Source: an uncultured Akkermansia sp. (GTDB lineage Bacteria; Verrucomicrobiota; Verrucomicrobiia; Verrucomicrobiales; Akkermansiaceae). Taken from it: a stretch of 36,927 nt of DNA. Below are positions 14,746 through 23,195 of this stretch, piece after piece. Each line of letters opens with the position of its first letter. Within the stretch, counting starts at the first letter, position 1. The notes under the pieces are model-generated. The model ran no database searches. It had not been told where the DNA came from and was given only the letters and a program-made list of their open reading frames with translations. Where the stretch lies: the NCBI GenBank assembly GCA_947631275.1, contig CANRKR010000021.1:1-36927 (forward strand). The letters are read 5' to 3'. The translations under genes were made by a program, and so were the position numbers.

Positions 14746-15243
14746 ATGGCCAGACATAAACAAATACAGACGGAGGAGCAGGAAGATCCGGAGATGAATA
14801 TCTCCTCCATGATTGACTGCTGCTTTCTCCTGCTCATCTATTTCCTTGTTGCAACTTCGCTGGTGAGTGAGAAGAAGCTGGATATATCCATTCCCGCGTC
14901 CACGGCCAGCGCATCCTCCAAGAAGCCGCCGTTGGATCCTGCGCGCATCATTCTGAGAACGGACGGCAGTGTGATGTGGGGTGATGATTTGCCGGTGGCG
15001 GAAGCTTACGACGAGTCGGCAGAACCCGGCACGAGCGAGTATCGCAGTCAGCGCGAATTAGAGCAGCTCGTGGAACAACTCAAGAACTTCAAGTCCACTG
15101 CTGACTCAATGGATGCGGAACCCATTGTGATGCTCACGGGAGCTCCCAAGGCGCCGCACCAACGCATCGTCGACATCATGGCTGCTCTCGCTGCGGCAAA
15201 CATTCACTCCGTCGGCATCAGCACGGCAGATCCGGAGGGCTGA
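14746..15243 (+). CDS. exbD: ExbD/TolR-family biopolymer transport protein (second copy)
   Basis: This 165-residue protein has the same layout: polar acidic N-terminus, membrane helix with Asp24 in SSMIDCCFLLLIYFLVATS, then a periplasmic domain ending in IVDIMAALAAANIHSVGIST, the normal ExbD closing helix-strand. The helix is almost identical to that of the first copy, including the Cys-Cys after the aspartate, while the periplasmic domains differ strongly. ExbD acts as a dimer inside an ExbB pentamer, so the two copies may form a heterodimer; this is inference. An acidic/polar insertion (about 85-115) separates the strands. Confidence 0.88.
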   Translation: MARHKQIQTEEQEDPEMNISSMIDCCFLLLIYFLVATSLVSEKKLDISIPASTASASSKKPPLDPARIILRTDGSVMWGDDLPVAEAYDESAEPGTSEYRSQRELEQLVEQLKNFKSTADSMDAEPIVMLTGAPKAPHQRIVDIMAALAAANIHSVGISTADPEG

Positions 15244-15454
15244 TATGCTTTGTGCCCATGCAGGCGAAACCAGGAGACGGGGAGGACAGGAGACGGCGTG
15301 GGGAAGCGGTCTTGTTGCCGTGCCTGGCTTTTCAGCCGCGCATGAGATTTCTCCGGTAAAAAAGAAGTCACCGCGATCCGTAAAGACAAGCCTCCTCTAC
15401 TTTCCGAGACGACAAGATTCTATTCCTACCTCAAACTTTTTCACTATTTAACCG

Positions 15455-18400
15455 ATGAACATACATACCTCATTCGCTTCCGTGCTGGCTCTTGCAACGC
15501 TTGCCTGTCCGTTGGTGTGCCACGCGCAGGATCCTGCTGCAGAATATAAAAACATTTCTGCTCTGCGAGCGGCAAAGAAGTACAAAGAAGCTTTGGAGCT
15601 CACAGATAAAGTGCTCTCGTTTTTTGGCAATCCTAGTTCGAGAGTGGGTCAGCAATTCAAGTACTTTTTGCCATTTTTTGTATGGCAGAAGGCGGAAACA
15701 CTTGCTGCTATGGGCGAGGTGGATAAAGCCATGGAGGTGTACAAGGATCTCAATACCAATCCCGCTTACAAAGATGCCGGGATGCTTGAAGGCTCCAAGG
15801 TCCTCCCCGGATGGGAAGCGGATGGGTACAAGCCCTTCTTGACGCTCGCCCTTTTCAAGATGGGGTATCTGCGTTATCAACAGGCGGAAGGTACGCCGGC
15901 GGCTCAGGGCAAGCCGGGCACGCCGGGCGACCCCAAGAAGTATGAGGAGTGCATTCCTCTTCTGGAGCAGTACCTGTCTTACCTGCAGGGGGGGAAGGCA
16001 ACTGAGATGGAGAAGGCGCAAGGTCTTGATGGACGAGTCTGCTTCATGTTGATGCAGGCGAATCTTCTCAAAGAAAACCCGGACTTTGACAAGGTCGGTG
16101 AATACCTGGAACGCGGGACGCACGCTAAGTCTTCCCTGCCGGATACCATGGTGATGAACGGTCTGAGCAAGCTTATGGATCTTGCTCTTGAGCAGACAAA
16201 ATATATTGGTTGGGGCGAGAAAGTCGTTGCTGCGGCGCCGGAGAGTTTCCATATGGACGCTGACCGCCTTGCCGTCTACGGCGGGAAAATTTTCAATTAC
16301 GCCATTAATGCCACGAAGGTTGCCGATCAAGCTCTGCGTGACGGCAACATGGAGCAGGCATTCGCGGCTCTGCGTACGGCAAACACTCTCTTCGGACTTG
16401 TGCCGGATGTCGCCGAGACCAAGCAAGCGTTGGACGAAGTAGTCAAAATGCTCGGCGACCTCGGAAAAGCTCTGCCGGACAAGAATGCGGGGCGTACATA
16501 TGAGGCGCAGCCCAGCAAGAAGTTGTCTGAGACGTATGCCAAGATGCAGAGCGACCGCACGGAACTGGAAGCCTACATCATCCTTTCGCTCGCGAATACT
16601 GCGGGACAGCTTGGCAGCCCACGCATGGCTAAAGCGGGCTACAAAGTGTTGCTGGATCGTTATCCGGAGCTGCGCCAGAAGCAGAAAGACGACTTCAAGG
16701 AATTGAAGGACACGAACTATCTGCAGTACGCCCAGTATGCCCGAGCCACAGGTGATGAGGCAACTGCCACTAAGTATGAGGGGATGGTAAATACCGAAAA
16801 GGTGGATGAGGGCGGCAAACATGCTGTTGTACTCAACAAGATGGCTCGTCTTATGCGGGAGAAGGCGTATGAGGAAGTGATACCGGTGACAGATGAAGTG
16901 ATGAGCTTGTTGTCGGCGGAAAAGGGGAGTCAGAACTACGTGATGGCGAATTTTTGTAAGATTGCCGCACTTTTCTACCTGAAACGCTGGGAAGAATTGG
17001 TGAAGGTGGGTGAGCAATTTCTGGCGGATGGGCTGCACCAGCCTAAGGAAGGACAGCTCACCGAAGAACAGGCCCGCACCAATGGCTCGCAGACGATGTA
17101 CTTCCTGCTGGAGGCTTATCGGGAATTGGCCCAGAAAGACATTAAGCTGCTCGATAAAGCTCTGGCGGTGGCAGAGAACTTCATGAAGACGTACCCCTCT
17201 CTTAACGAGAAGGAAAACGCCATGGCTCCGAATATATACTTCAGCGCCATGAATGCTCTGCTGCGTCGCAACGGCTACGGCAAGGAGGATGCGGCTGCCG
17301 CCGACAAAAAGAAGGCTCTGGAGTACAGCAATGTCATTGCGAAAAATTGGCCGGATAATAACCTCTGTCCTACGGCTCGCCTCATCGCCGGCAATATTCT
17401 CATCAATGGCGAGGAGGACGCTCAGAAGCTTGAGGCGATTGCCGTTTTGGAGCAGGCGGCAGAGGGCGCTCTCAAACAGCCGGAGGGCGCCGGCAAGGCC
17501 GTGGCCTCCAACGCTCTTTTCTGGCTGGCCTCTTACGCACCCGAGTTCCCTCGTGAAGGGGAGAAGGAAGAGGATGTGCAAAAGCGCGTTCACGGATATT
17601 TCAATACCTTCTGGGAGAAGGCCGACGGTGAGGGCAACGCCTTTGCTTTGCAGATGGCGGCGTTGGAGCTTATGCGCGCGGTGAACGCAAAAGATGCGGC
17701 CGCTTACGAGGTCTCGCTGAAGCGCGCAAGGGAGGTGATTGCCCGCGAGGCAAACTACGGGTTCAAGAATAATCAACAAAATCTTGAACTGGAGCCCTGC
17801 ATCAATTCTTACATCGCATCCTATGTGGACGGTGAGAAGAGCCTTCACGGGAAGGAGCTGACGCTGGAAGAGAAGACCGAACACTTCACCAATTTCCCCG
17901 GTGTTGCCCGGGAAGACAAATACACCAACGCTATTCTGCGCATGGCGTTGCTTAGCTCAATGAACGAGTCGCTCTCTGCTGCTCGCCGGGACGGTAACAA
18001 AGAGAGGGCCAAGCAGATCGAGCAGGATATCCAAAATGCTTTCGGCGAGATGCGTAAATCTTTCCGACCGGACGACTTGACCAACTTCATCTGCGTACAG
18101 GTCGGCCGGTTTGAGGTGGATTATGCTGCTCGTTTCCGTCCGGGTAGCGAAGATCGCAAGGGCGAGATAGAGCAGGCTTTAGCCTATTTCAACAAAGTGC
18201 TTGAACGCGGCAAAGACTATATCAAGGAAGCCACGCTCGGAAAGGCAAATGCCTTTGCTCTCTCTGACGATGCCAACCAGCAGAAGGAGGCGCGCGACCT
18301 GTATTCCAAGCTGGCTGCTTCCACTGATCCTGCCGTGGCAGCGGATGCTCTCGTTGGTCTGACTAACTTGAACATGAGTACCGGTAACTACAAGGCCGCT

Positions 18401-18859
18401 GTGGAGAGCGCTGATCGCTTTATGAACATTCGCGGTGGCACTTCTCCGCGTGCCCGCATGGACATGCAGCTCAAACTCGGTGAGGCTTACTGCGCCTCCG
18501 GCGATGTGCTCAAGGGTTTGCAGACCTACATGAATCTCTACGTGCAGAACCGCGGTAACATCACCTATTCCGCGCCTGCCGTGAAGGCAATGATGCAACA
18601 GCTCTGGAAACGTAATAATCCCTCCACCGGTGAGCACATGAAAGGCAATTTCAAGCCCTCCGACCGCTGGAGTGCGTGGAATACCGGACAGAACTATGTG
18701 AATCAGCTACGCCGGGCCGGCATTGACAAGAAGATGACTTCCGGTGAGCGCGACCTTTTCAACGAGGTGGTAATCCTGGCGGATGAATATGGCAAGGATC
18801 CCGCCGTGCAAAAGGAGGAGAAGGAAAAGAATGATTTTCAGTCCCAGCTCACTAAGTAA
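15455..18859 (+). CDS. large secreted TPR-repeat protein
   Basis: This 1134-residue protein has a signal peptide (1-24, core SFASVLALATLACPLVCHA, cleaved before QDPAAEY) and is then almost wholly alpha-helical. TPR-like repeats such as ALRAAKKYKEALELTDKVL (about 34-52), ALAYFNKVLERGKDYIKEA (about 909-927) and LTNLNMSTGNYKAAVESADRF (about 970-990) are visible, with many less regular helices between. No enzyme motif is seen. It follows the second exbD after 211 bases and probably sits in the periplasm, where it may be the scaffold or partner driven by ExbB/ExbD. The target is unknown. No Shine-Dalgarno sequence is visible, and the leader before the ATG is pyrimidine-rich. Confidence 0.85.
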   Translation: MNIHTSFASVLALATLACPLVCHAQDPAAEYKNISALRAAKKYKEALELTDKVLSFFGNPSSRVGQQFKYFLPFFVWQKAETLAAMGEVDKAMEVYKDLNTNPAYKDAGMLEGSKVLPGWEADGYKPFLTLALFKMGYLRYQQAEGTPAAQGKPGTPGDPKKYEECIPLLEQYLSYLQGGKATEMEKAQGLDGRVCFMLMQANLLKENPDFDKVGEYLERGTHAKSSLPDTMVMNGLSKLMDLALEQTKYIGWGEKVVAAAPESFHMDADRLAVYGGKIFNYAINATKVADQALRDGNMEQAFAALRTANTLFGLVPDVAETKQALDEVVKMLGDLGKALPDKNAGRTYEAQPSKKLSETYAKMQSDRTELEAYIILSLANTAGQLGSPRMAKAGYKVLLDRYPELRQKQKDDFKELKDTNYLQYAQYARATGDEATATKYEGMVNTEKVDEGGKHAVVLNKMARLMREKAYEEVIPVTDEVMSLLSAEKGSQNYVMANFCKIAALFYLKRWEELVKVGEQFLADGLHQPKEGQLTEEQARTNGSQTMYFLLEAYRELAQKDIKLLDKALAVAENFMKTYPSLNEKENAMAPNIYFSAMNALLRRNGYGKEDAAAADKKKALEYSNVIAKNWPDNNLCPTARLIAGNILINGEEDAQKLEAIAVLEQAAEGALKQPEGAGKAVASNALFWLASYAPEFPREGEKEEDVQKRVHGYFNTFWEKADGEGNAFALQMAALELMRAVNAKDAAAYEVSLKRAREVIAREANYGFKNNQQNLELEPCINSYIASYVDGEKSLHGKELTLEEKTEHFTNFPGVAREDKYTNAILRMALLSSMNESLSAARRDGNKERAKQIEQDIQNAFGEMRKSFRPDDLTNFICVQVGRFEVDYAARFRPGSEDRKGEIEQALAYFNKVLERGKDYIKEATLGKANAFALSDDANQQKEARDLYSKLAASTDPAVAADALVGLTNLNMSTGNYKAAVESADRFMNIRGGTSPRARMDMQLKLGEAYCASGDVLKGLQTYMNLYVQNRGNITYSAPAVKAMMQQLWKRNNPSTGEHMKGNFKPSDRWSAWNTGQNYVNQLRRAGIDKKMTSGERDLFNEVVILADEYGKDPAVQKEEKEKNDFQSQLTK

Positions 18860-18892
18860 ACTACACGATAACACTTGACAGAACGATTGACT

Positions 18893-20041
18893 ATGAAAAC
18901 TTCGCATCTCATTTTCTCGCTCTTTGCGCTGGGTGCCTGTGTACTGCCTGCTCAGGAACAGGCGACTCCGGGACCGATGCTTCCTGCCTTTGCCCAACTT
19001 CGCACGGCTAAAGGCGATGCCGTCGGCAGACTCCACCTTGTCCCGCCGCCCCAGGATAGCAAGGGCATGGTCTCTTACCTCAATCGCAGTACAAGGGAGC
19101 TGACCACTGTTCCTCTGCGGGATTTCAAGGTTTTGCTCGCCGAAACACCGAAAGATCTCGCCGAGGCTCTTCGCGCGTACAAACGCGGAGATCTGGGTGA
19201 GGCGCGTGGCTCACTCGCCTCTGCTCGCAGCAAATACAACGGCTTCGCTGGTTTGCCTCACAATCCTGCCGTCCGCGCCGTGCTCACGGAGCTGGTGTGT
19301 GATGCCCGTCTCATGGACTGGTCAAATCTGCGGAAGGCAGTGAGCGCTGCGTCGTCGATACGCAGTGGTATGGAGGAATCGGATCGTGCGATGGTGGATG
19401 CAGCACGCCTGCTTTGCCAGGTAAACGATGATCCCGCAACGGCAGCAGAACGCCTCAAGGCCGTGGAAGAAGTGCTTGCAGACGCCGGGAAATGCGCGCA
19501 GATGCACACTGAGCCCTACAGCTGGATCAAGTATGCTCAAGGATGTGCTCTCGCCGGTCAGTTATCAGAGGCAGAGCTTCGTGATGGAATTCCTGCTGAG
19601 AAAGAGAAACTGGCCAGCCTTGCAGTGGATGCCTTTTGTGAGGCCGCGGCAGCTGCCCACGCTCGCCACATGGAGCTCCCGAAGGATGCCATGTTGCGCG
19701 CATTCCGGATACTTTGGGCCATGCCCGGTGTGCAGCAGTACGCCGGAGAGAAAGCACAGATGACCAAGAAAGTGTGGGCCAAGGCGCCATACAACTTCCG
19801 GGATGCTGTGTCTCTCGCCTTCATGCTCAAGAATATCTACTTTGGTGCAGGAGAGAACGATCCCCTTGTCGATAAGGCCGCCGGTCTCTTCTACAACACA
19901 ATGGTTGATAAGAAGAAGCCTGCGGAGGTAGCTCCTGCGGCAAAAGATGCAGCGAAGGCTGACGCGAAACCTGCGGCGAAAACTGCAGCAAAGGCTGGCG
20001 CGAAGCCTGCGGCGAAAACTGCCCCGAAGAAGAAGAAGTAA
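18893..20041 (+). CDS. secreted protein with Lys/Ala-rich C-terminal tail
   Basis: This 382-residue protein starts with a signal peptide (MKTSHLIFSLFALGACVLPAQ). Either LGAC (Cys16) acts as a lipobox or cleavage follows LPA, and I cannot decide between them. The middle (about 30-340) is helical and TPR-like without a clear motif. The last 35 residues are almost only Lys, Ala, Pro and Thr, built from a 36-base tandem repeat, and end in KKKK. A TTG at 18875 in frame would add six residues and is less likely. It lies 33 bases after the TPR gene and probably belongs to its operon. The function is unknown. Confidence 0.75.
   Translation: MKTSHLIFSLFALGACVLPAQEQATPGPMLPAFAQLRTAKGDAVGRLHLVPPPQDSKGMVSYLNRSTRELTTVPLRDFKVLLAETPKDLAEALRAYKRGDLGEARGSLASARSKYNGFAGLPHNPAVRAVLTELVCDARLMDWSNLRKAVSAASSIRSGMEESDRAMVDAARLLCQVNDDPATAAERLKAVEEVLADAGKCAQMHTEPYSWIKYAQGCALAGQLSEAELRDGIPAEKEKLASLAVDAFCEAAAAAHARHMELPKDAMLRAFRILWAMPGVQQYAGEKAQMTKKVWAKAPYNFRDAVSLAFMLKNIYFGAGENDPLVDKAAGLFYNTMVDKKKPAEVAPAAKDAAKADAKPAAKTAAKAGAKPAAKTAPKKKK
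19952..20023 (+). repeat. 36-base tandem repeat, two copies, coding a Lys/Ala tail
   Basis: Positions 19952-19987 and 19988-20023 differ at four of 36 bases. Each encodes twelve residues (AKADAKPAAKTA and AKAGAKPAAKTA). Three of the four differences fall at third codon positions, which suggests the two copies are kept by selection on the protein tail. Confidence 0.8.
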
Positions 20042-20111
20042 GTCGTGTCGGTACAGGTCCGTCACCGACGGGCAGGGTTTCACACATTCCACCTGACGAG
20101 GAGTCTCCGCC

Positions 20112-20591
20112 ATGCATGACATGTTAGTGCGCCTGGTGCACTTGCAGGCAGCGGAACCGCTCGTGCACAAGACATGGGAAGAGCATGGCGTGCTGGTTCG
20201 TCCATGCCGACCTTATGAGTTGCACCTGTTGCAGCGTTGGGTTCGCGGAAATTTCAGTTCGAAGTGGGTGAGCGAGGCTACCGTGGCGATGAGCCATTGC
20301 CCGCCCGCTTGTTTCATTGCCACGCGGCAGGCGCGTATTGTGGGCTTCGCCTGCTATGATACCACTTCTCGTGGCTTTTTCGGCCCTATGGGCGTGAGTG
20401 AAGAGTTGCGGGGCTGCGGGGTAGGGAGAGCTCTCCTTGTAGCTGCTCTGCAGCGTATGCGTGAGATGGGGTATGCCTACGCCATTATCGGCGGAGTTGG
20501 CCCAGCGGATTTCTACCGCAAGGTGGTGGGCGCGACGGATATTGAGGAATCCACGCCGGGAATCTACGAGGACATGTTGAATGAGGAGTGA
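20112..20591 (+). CDS. GNAT-family N-acetyltransferase
   Basis: This 159-residue protein has the GNAT fold pattern. The acetyl-CoA pyrophosphate-binding motif V-S-E-E-L-R-G-C-G-V-G-R-A-L-L (residues 95-109) matches the R/Q-x-x-G-x-G/A signature. It is preceded by the strand ACFIATRQARIVGFACY and followed by YAYAIIGGVGPADFYRKV, typical of the region that closes the active site. The acyl acceptor cannot be told. An internal ATG at 20121 is a possible alternative start. The gene stands alone between the exb cluster and a lipoprotein gene, 70 bases after the former. Confidence 0.82.
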   Translation: MHDMLVRLVHLQAAEPLVHKTWEEHGVLVRPCRPYELHLLQRWVRGNFSSKWVSEATVAMSHCPPACFIATRQARIVGFACYDTTSRGFFGPMGVSEELRGCGVGRALLVAALQRMREMGYAYAIIGGVGPADFYRKVVGATDIEESTPGIYEDMLNEE

Positions 20592-20606
20592 GCTCTTCCG
20601 GCGAAG

Positions 20607-20633
20607 GGAGTGGAGTGTCTCTTCTCCTTTTTT
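20607..20633 (+). terminator. candidate terminator after the acetyltransferase gene
   Basis: GGAG (20607-20610) pairs with CTCC (20624-20627), followed directly by six T. The stem is short, so the hairpin is weak, but its place 16 bases after the stop and before a strong promoter fits a terminator. Confidence 0.4.
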
Positions 20634-20664
20634 CATCAACAATGCTTTTTTTCTCCTCTTTACC

Positions 20665-20693
20665 TTGACAGACCGAACAATTCTTGCTAAATT
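20665..20693 (+). promoter_or_regulatory. strong sigma70-type promoter of the 227-residue lipoprotein gene
   Basis: A consensus -35 TTGACA (20665-20670), a 17-base spacer and -10 TAAATT (20688-20693) preceded by TGC (extended -10). The start near 20700 lies after the in-frame TTG at 20684, so translation must begin at the ATG at 20717. Confidence 0.8.
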
Positions 20694-20716
20694 GCAGGGT
20701 AGTTTTTATTATCCCC

Positions 20717-21400
20717 ATGAAACCCACTTTTCTCGCTGCATCGTGCGCCGTCCTGGCGTCTGTTCTTCTTGGCTCTTGTCAGAAGGAGGAAAAGAGCGTG
20801 GTCGAACTCGCCCGTGAGCTATCATCTGAGTTAGCGGCAATTTCCGATGCGGCTACGGCAGATGCTCGTGCCGCACGGGTGGAGGTGCTGAACAAACGGC
20901 TTCAGAATGCTGCTGCACGCACTTTGGCTTTGAATAGTACGGCGCTGTGCCGTTCTGACGATGAAGATGGTTCAGCGTATGCAAAAGCTCTGAGTGCACT
21001 GGCTCGGGAAGTAGGGCGCGTGCGCGCGAGCTATCCGGCTGCGGCTGACGCCGAGGCGCCGGAAGAAGGACAGCTCTTTATTGCCATTGCGGCGGCACAG
21101 GGGGGAAAGGGCACACCGGATGAAATGAAGGAGGCCGGGCATGCTTACATGACGGATGAGAACAATCCCCATGAGACTCCCGGCGAGTTTCCTGAGTATT
21201 TTGGTTCTGAGGCATTGAAGACTGCTCTGGATTATCGTGTTGATCCGTCGGAAGTTTCCGGTCTCCGCTTTGACAATGAGGATGCTCCTGCGGTGCCGGC
21301 TCTCAAAGAGACGGAGGAAAGTGTCTCCGCTGATGCAGGGGATGACTCTGCCGATGCTGCGGGGACAGAGGAGGAGGAAGGCGCTGAGCAGGAGGAATAA
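20717..21400 (+). CDS. predicted lipoprotein with acidic C-terminal tail
   Basis: This 227-residue protein has a lipoprotein signal peptide (hydrophobic 5-19) and the lipobox LGSC with Cys21, then an acidic/basic linker (QKEEKS). Residues 27-75 form an Ala/Glu/Arg-rich helical stretch that could be a coiled coil (ELARELSSELAAISDA). The C-terminal 40 residues are strongly acidic and low-complexity, ending in EEEEGAEQEE. I recognise no family. It has its own strong promoter and is followed by truA after 128 bases. Confidence 0.7.
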   Translation: MKPTFLAASCAVLASVLLGSCQKEEKSVVELARELSSELAAISDAATADARAARVEVLNKRLQNAAARTLALNSTALCRSDDEDGSAYAKALSALAREVGRVRASYPAAADAEAPEEGQLFIAIAAAQGGKGTPDEMKEAGHAYMTDENNPHETPGEFPEYFGSEALKTALDYRVDPSEVSGLRFDNEDAPAVPALKETEESVSADAGDDSADAAGTEEEEGAEQEE

Positions 21401-21528
21401 GCCCCTTGAGCGTCGTGGGCTATTCAGCTTTTCGTCATTGCTCCAGTCGGGAAAGGAAAGGGTGTTCAGTTTGACATCCTCTTGGGTTGTTGTCTCTGTG
21501 TAGTTTGCTTTTGTTCGTAGCGCCCCTC

Positions 21529-22323
21529 ATGTCGCGCATCCTTTTTACCTGTGCATACGATGGCGCGCCATGGCGCGGCTGGCAGAGCCAGACGGGTGGC
21601 ATTACCGTTCAGGATTGTCTGCAAGACGCGTTTTCTCGTATCCTCCAAACCCCGCAGAAGATTTCTGCAGCCGGGCGTACGGATGCGGGTGTGCATGCTT
21701 TAGGTCAGTGTTTCCACGCGGATGTGCCGGACTGCTGCCGGATGAGCTGTGCAAATTGGGTCGCCGCGTTGAATGCTAACCTGCCGGCCAGCGTGCGCAT
21801 CCTTGCGGCGCAGCCGGTAGCTTCGGATTTTCATGCGCGGTTCAGCGCTGTGGGTAAAACCTATGAGTACCGCATCTATCGCGGGGCCGTGCTGCCGCCG
21901 CATGAAGCAGGACGGATGTGGCACATGGTGTATCCCATGGAGGTGTCGCTGCTGAGAGAAGCGTTGCAGAGCTTCTGCGGCGAGCATGACTTTCACGCTT
22001 TCTGCGCTCGACGTGGGAATGAGCCGAATCCCTTGCCATCGGGTTATTTTTGTCGCACTATATTTTCTGCAATTGTGCTTGAATCTTCGAGAGGGGACGT
22101 CCTCTCTCTGCGTGTGCACGGCAATGGTTTCCTTTATCGCATGGTGCGCATCATGGTGGGTAGTGCGTGCCGTGTTGCGTGTGGTCGTATGCCACTTGAG
22201 CAGCTGGCAGATTCGCTCTCAAACCCATCTTCCTTACCCGTTGCTTTTTGTGCTCCGCCGGATGGCCTTTATCTGCTTCGAGTCGATTATCCTTTTTCGA
22301 CAGCGAAGGGAACCATCTATTGA
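21529..22323 (+). CDS. truA: tRNA pseudouridine(38-40) synthase
   Basis: This 264-residue protein converts uridines 38, 39 and 40 in the anticodon stem-loop of many tRNAs to pseudouridine. The catalytic aspartate is Asp52 in AAGRTDAGVHALGQ, the invariant TruA motif. GKTYEYRIYRG, HDFHAFCARRGNE and NGFLYRMVRIMVG are the other expected blocks. Length is normal. The ATG at 21529 (MSRILFTCAYDG) starts right at the conserved first strand; an in-frame TTG at 21487 would add a meaningless hydrophobic stretch. The gene ends directly at a very stable hairpin. Confidence 0.95.
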   Translation: MSRILFTCAYDGAPWRGWQSQTGGITVQDCLQDAFSRILQTPQKISAAGRTDAGVHALGQCFHADVPDCCRMSCANWVAALNANLPASVRILAAQPVASDFHARFSAVGKTYEYRIYRGAVLPPHEAGRMWHMVYPMEVSLLREALQSFCGEHDFHAFCARRGNEPNPLPSGYFCRTIFSAIVLESSRGDVLSLRVHGNGFLYRMVRIMVGSACRVACGRMPLEQLADSLSNPSSLPVAFCAPPDGLYLLRVDYPFSTAKGTIY

Positions 22324-22363
22324 AAGGCGCGTTTCCCGCGACCATATACGGGAAACGCGCCTT
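22324..22363. terminator. 15-bp perfect hairpin between convergent genes
   Basis: AAGGCGCGTTTCCCG (22324-22338) pairs perfectly with CGGGAAACGCGCCTT (22349-22363) over a ten-base loop, starting one base after the truA stop. Only short T-runs flank it, but its symmetry and its place between truA and the convergent Sel1 gene suit a two-way terminator. Confidence 0.75.
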
Positions 22364-22404
22364 CGTTCGGGAAGAAGTTGCAGTCTGCGAATAATTTTTC
22401 GCGC

Positions 22405-22890
22405 TTACATTTCTTTGCTATCGTCGTCGGATTTTCCGTCTTTTTTATCACGGCACTCCTTGCACTTCTGCATGAACTCACGTCCCTTTGCTTCATCTTT
22501 TGTTACTCCTTTGCCGTGTGTGTACATATGCGCCAGAGCTCGACAGGCCGTCGGGTTGCCATCATCTGCCGCTTTCTTTAGACCGGGCAGCGCATGCTCA
22601 TATAGTGCACTCGCTTTTTCCGGATCCTTCGAGGCGCCGCTCAGTCCGTTTTCGGTGATATATGCGATTGCGTACTGTGCGATGGGATCGCCGTTTGCCG
22701 CGGCCAGCGTCATGGTGTCCACATTGATCCAGTACGTTTCGTCGCAGGATACGCCCGAACCATCATTTTTGTAGGTGATGCCCGGAGTTGTAGCATCCCC
22801 GCCACTGGGTGTCGTCATCGTTGTGTCCGTTGCACCCATTGCCATAAGACTGCTGAACGCCAGTGTTGTCATCAATATTGTCTTTTTCAT
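22405..22890 (-). CDS. secreted Sel1-like repeat protein
   Basis: This 161-residue protein starts with a signal peptide (MKKTILMTTLAFSSLMAMGA, cleavage near AMG-A), then a short Thr/Gly/Ser-rich linker. Two Sel1-like (SLR) repeats follow. One starts LAAANGDPIAQYAIAY and runs through KASALYEHALPGL. The other starts KAADDGNPTACRALAHMY, includes GKGVTKDEAKG and ends in MQKCKE. Such repeats form alpha solenoids that bind proteins. The tail is Lys/Asp/Ser-rich. It is probably periplasmic, with an unknown partner. It is convergent with truA and divergent from the tRNA-Thr/tuf unit. Confidence 0.78.
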   Translation of the reverse strand: MKKTILMTTLAFSSLMAMGATDTTMTTPSGGDATTPGITYKNDGSGVSCDETYWINVDTMTLAAANGDPIAQYAIAYITENGLSGASKDPEKASALYEHALPGLKKAADDGNPTACRALAHMYTHGKGVTKDEAKGREFMQKCKECRDKKDGKSDDDSKEM

Positions 22891-23001
22891 AGGGAATCAG
22901 CATGCATCTAATTTTTCCGCCATTCAATCCAACTTTCCATCCATTAGCGCCTCCGTTTTTCGATACTATGAAGAAAAAAATTAAAATCAACGAGATTATG
23001 A

Positions 23002-23030
23002 TTGACGTGTCAGGGAAACTCGTGTATAGT
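23002..23030 (+). promoter_or_regulatory. strong promoter of the tRNA-Thr/tuf unit
   Basis: -35 TTGACG (23002-23007), exactly 17 bases, -10 TATAGT (23025-23030). The start near 23037 is 40 bases before the tRNA, so one transcript would need processing to release tRNA-Thr from the tuf mRNA. Confidence 0.8.
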
Positions 23031-23076
23031 CTCCCCGCTTTTCCGCCCCTTCTCGGGGTGGCTCTGGAGCGTGATC

Positions 23077-23148
<72 letters not shown>

Positions 23149-23195
23149 TTGATGCTCATGCAAGAATAAGCAGCTAAACACACAATTACATCATT

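Noticed and set aside
15244..15454. A 68-codon frame (15245-15451) between exbD and the TPR gene
   Set aside because: Arg/Ser/Pro-rich translation without a signal peptide or domain. I see nothing else in this gap except short direct repeats of AGGAGACGG.
15470..17884. An 804-codon open frame on the minus strand inside the TPR gene
   Set aside because: It is antisense to a gene with a clear signal peptide and repeats. The translated product is Leu/His/Arg-rich and shows no family features.
21471..21506. Consensus TTGACA at 21471 as a truA promoter
   Set aside because: No acceptable -10 lies 16-18 bases downstream. The nearest candidate, TAGTTT, is 24 bases away.
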